Shown here piece by piece: positions 26,493 to 27,434 of a stretch of DNA of 27,434 bases (within the stretch, counting starts at the first letter, position 1; each line of letters opens with the position of its first letter). The DNA lies in the NCBI GenBank assembly GCA_049794535.1, contig JBARCX010000342.1:1-27434 (forward strand), read 5' to 3'. The notes under the pieces were generated by a model. That model worked only from the letters and a program-made list of their open reading frames with translations. It was not told the DNA's origin and searched no databases. The position numbers and the translations under genes were made by a program. This DNA comes from JBARCX01 sp049794535 (GTDB lineage: Bacteria > Pseudomonadota > Gammaproteobacteria > Xanthomonadales > Rhodanobacteraceae).

Positions 26493-27434
26493 ATGGACAA
26501 CATAAAAGAAGCTAAGCGCTGGATTGATGATTGGCATTTAGGGCAGACCTCGGCAAAGCATGAGAGCGGTGGTCGAGGGGTGGCTGTCATTTCCACGGGA
26601 AAGGGAGATCACGGTGGTGCCTCTTACGGAACGTACCAACTCTCTAGCGCAATGGGCACGCTTCACGAGTACTTGAGTCAGTCCCGTTACAAAGATGATT
26701 TCAAGGGACTGGAGCAGGTAACACCAGCCTTTAATGCCAAGTGGCGCGAACTCGCCACTACCGATCCCGGGTTTGGACAAGATCAGCATGATTTCATCCA
26801 GCGTGCTCACTACGAAGTGCAGGTGGCGAAACTCAGGAGTGCTGGCATTGACATGTCTGACCGTGGCAGAGCCGTGCAGGATGCGCTGTGGAGTACTTCA
26901 GTGCAGTTCGGTGGTCGAAGCACCATTGTGCAGCGAGGGCTGGATGAAGCATTCGGGAAGGGCTGTGACCTATCCACGCTGTCTGATATGGATATTGTGG
27001 GTGCCGTGCAGGATTACAAAATTGCGCACAACGAAGAGCTATTCAAAAGTTCACAAGGATGGTGGCCAGACTTGCTGAGTCGTGCTCAAGAGGAGAAGGG
27101 CGAACTTATTGCGCTGGCTGTTCACGAAGAGTTGCTTGCCAAGCACGGTATAAACATTCCCATTTCCCTATCGACTGGATCCGTTCTACGTGGACCAGTA
27201 GCGCCCGCACATCAAGCGCTCCTGGCTTTCACTACACGGCGTCTACAAGGTGCCCTCAACACTCTTGGCTATACCGATGCACACGGCCGAGCACTCGTTG
27301 CAGATGGCGACTATGGCCGGCGAACCGGTGAGGCCGTGCAAGCGTTTCAGCGCAATCATGGTCTGACGATAGACGGTGTCGCGGGGCTGCTAAGGCACGG
27401 CCGCTTGCCATCAGGCGAGGATAACTCCCACCAA
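26493..27434 (+). CDS. Peptidoglycan-hydrolase-like X-T4SS effector candidate, 3' end outside the window
   Basis: An uninterrupted frame of 314 codons from ATG 26493 reaches the window edge. Residues 18-200 form a lysozyme-like domain: SAKHESGGRG (Glu24 is a candidate catalytic acid), STGKGDHGGASYGTYQLSS, WSTSVQFGGRSTIVQ and IVGAVQDYKIAHNEELF. It resembles the VgrG-related/phage-type muramidase regions I know from such effectors. Residues 248-300 are a PG_binding_1 domain: RRLQGALNTLGY, DGDYGRRTGEAVQAFQRNHG and LTIDGVAG. There is no signal peptide, as expected for a T4SS substrate. The usual C-terminal XVIPCD secretion domain would follow this point but is not in view. GGAG lies 10 bases upstream. 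Codon use looks more A/T-rich than the housekeeping genes, suggesting transfer. Confidence 0.78.
   Translation, partial: MDNIKEAKRWIDDWHLGQTSAKHESGGRGVAVISTGKGDHGGASYGTYQLSSAMGTLHEYLSQSRYKDDFKGLEQVTPAFNAKWRELATTDPGFGQDQHDFIQRAHYEVQVAKLRSAGIDMSDRGRAVQDALWSTSVQFGGRSTIVQRGLDEAFGKGCDLSTLSDMDIVGAVQDYKIAHNEELFKSSQGWWPDLLSRAQEEKGELIALAVHEELLAKHGINIPISLSTGSVLRGPVAPAHQALLAFTTRRLQGALNTLGYTDAHGRALVADGDYGRRTGEAVQAFQRNHGLTIDGVAGLLRHGRLPSGEDNSHQ

Noticed and set aside
26493..27434. Phage endolysin or T6SS VgrG as the identity of the edge gene
   Set aside because: No other phage or T6SS genes are visible, whereas a virD4 remnant and a periplasmic lysozyme inhibitor are adjacent. It remains open until the C-terminus is seen.

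Overview
The window is GC-rich gammaproteobacterial chromosome. Its core gene order (groEL-groES / cutA-dsbD-tlpA-like-aroQ-accB-accC-prmA-DUF3426-fis-purH), the polA/DUF2782 pair and the remnants of an X-type (Xanthomonadales) type IV secretion locus point to the Xanthomonadales, most likely a Dyella/Luteibacter/Rhodanobacter-like member of Rhodanobacteraceae. This placement is inferred from gene order and protein motifs; no database was searched.

Layout. 1-434: intergenic repeat mosaic. 435-3079: DHA2-type drug efflux transporter and LacI-family regulator, both minus strand. 3197-3318: a polA-adjacent small RNA with three C-rich hairpin loops and a terminator, resembling the Xanthomonas sRNA sX13. 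3594-7015: polA and a divergent periplasmic DUF2782 protein. 7028-9824: GST, LysR regulator and a divergent bile-acid:sodium-symporter-family gene broken by one in-frame amber codon. 9950-19939: a long minus-strand housekeeping block read as cutA, dsbD, a TlpA-like thioredoxin, aroQ, accB, accC, prmA, a zinc-ribbon DUF3426 protein, fis and purH. It covers disulfide reductant export, type II dehydroquinase, the first step of fatty-acid synthesis, L11 methylation, a nucleoid protein and the last two steps of IMP synthesis. 20075-22318: the groESL operon with a CIRCE operator and a strong terminator. 22337-25019: two secreted proteins of unknown function and an aldo/keto reductase, all minus strand. 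25435-27434: an accessory segment with a frameshifted, truncated virD4 coupling-protein gene, a periplasmic LprI/DUF1311-type lysozyme inhibitor, and the first 314 codons of a peptidoglycan-hydrolase-like protein with a peptidoglycan-binding domain that runs off the window.

The most exciting part is the right edge. The inhibitor-hydrolase pair beside a virD4 relic has the layout of an X-T4SS bacterial-killing effector (X-Tfe) and its cognate immunity protein (X-Tfi). The diagnostic C-terminal XVIPCD secretion domain would lie beyond base 27434. The second point of interest is the sX13-like RNA in the polA-LacI gap. Others are the amber-interrupted transporter, a DsbD with a duplicated N-terminal domain, and an inverted REP pair that supplies the stop codon of prmA.
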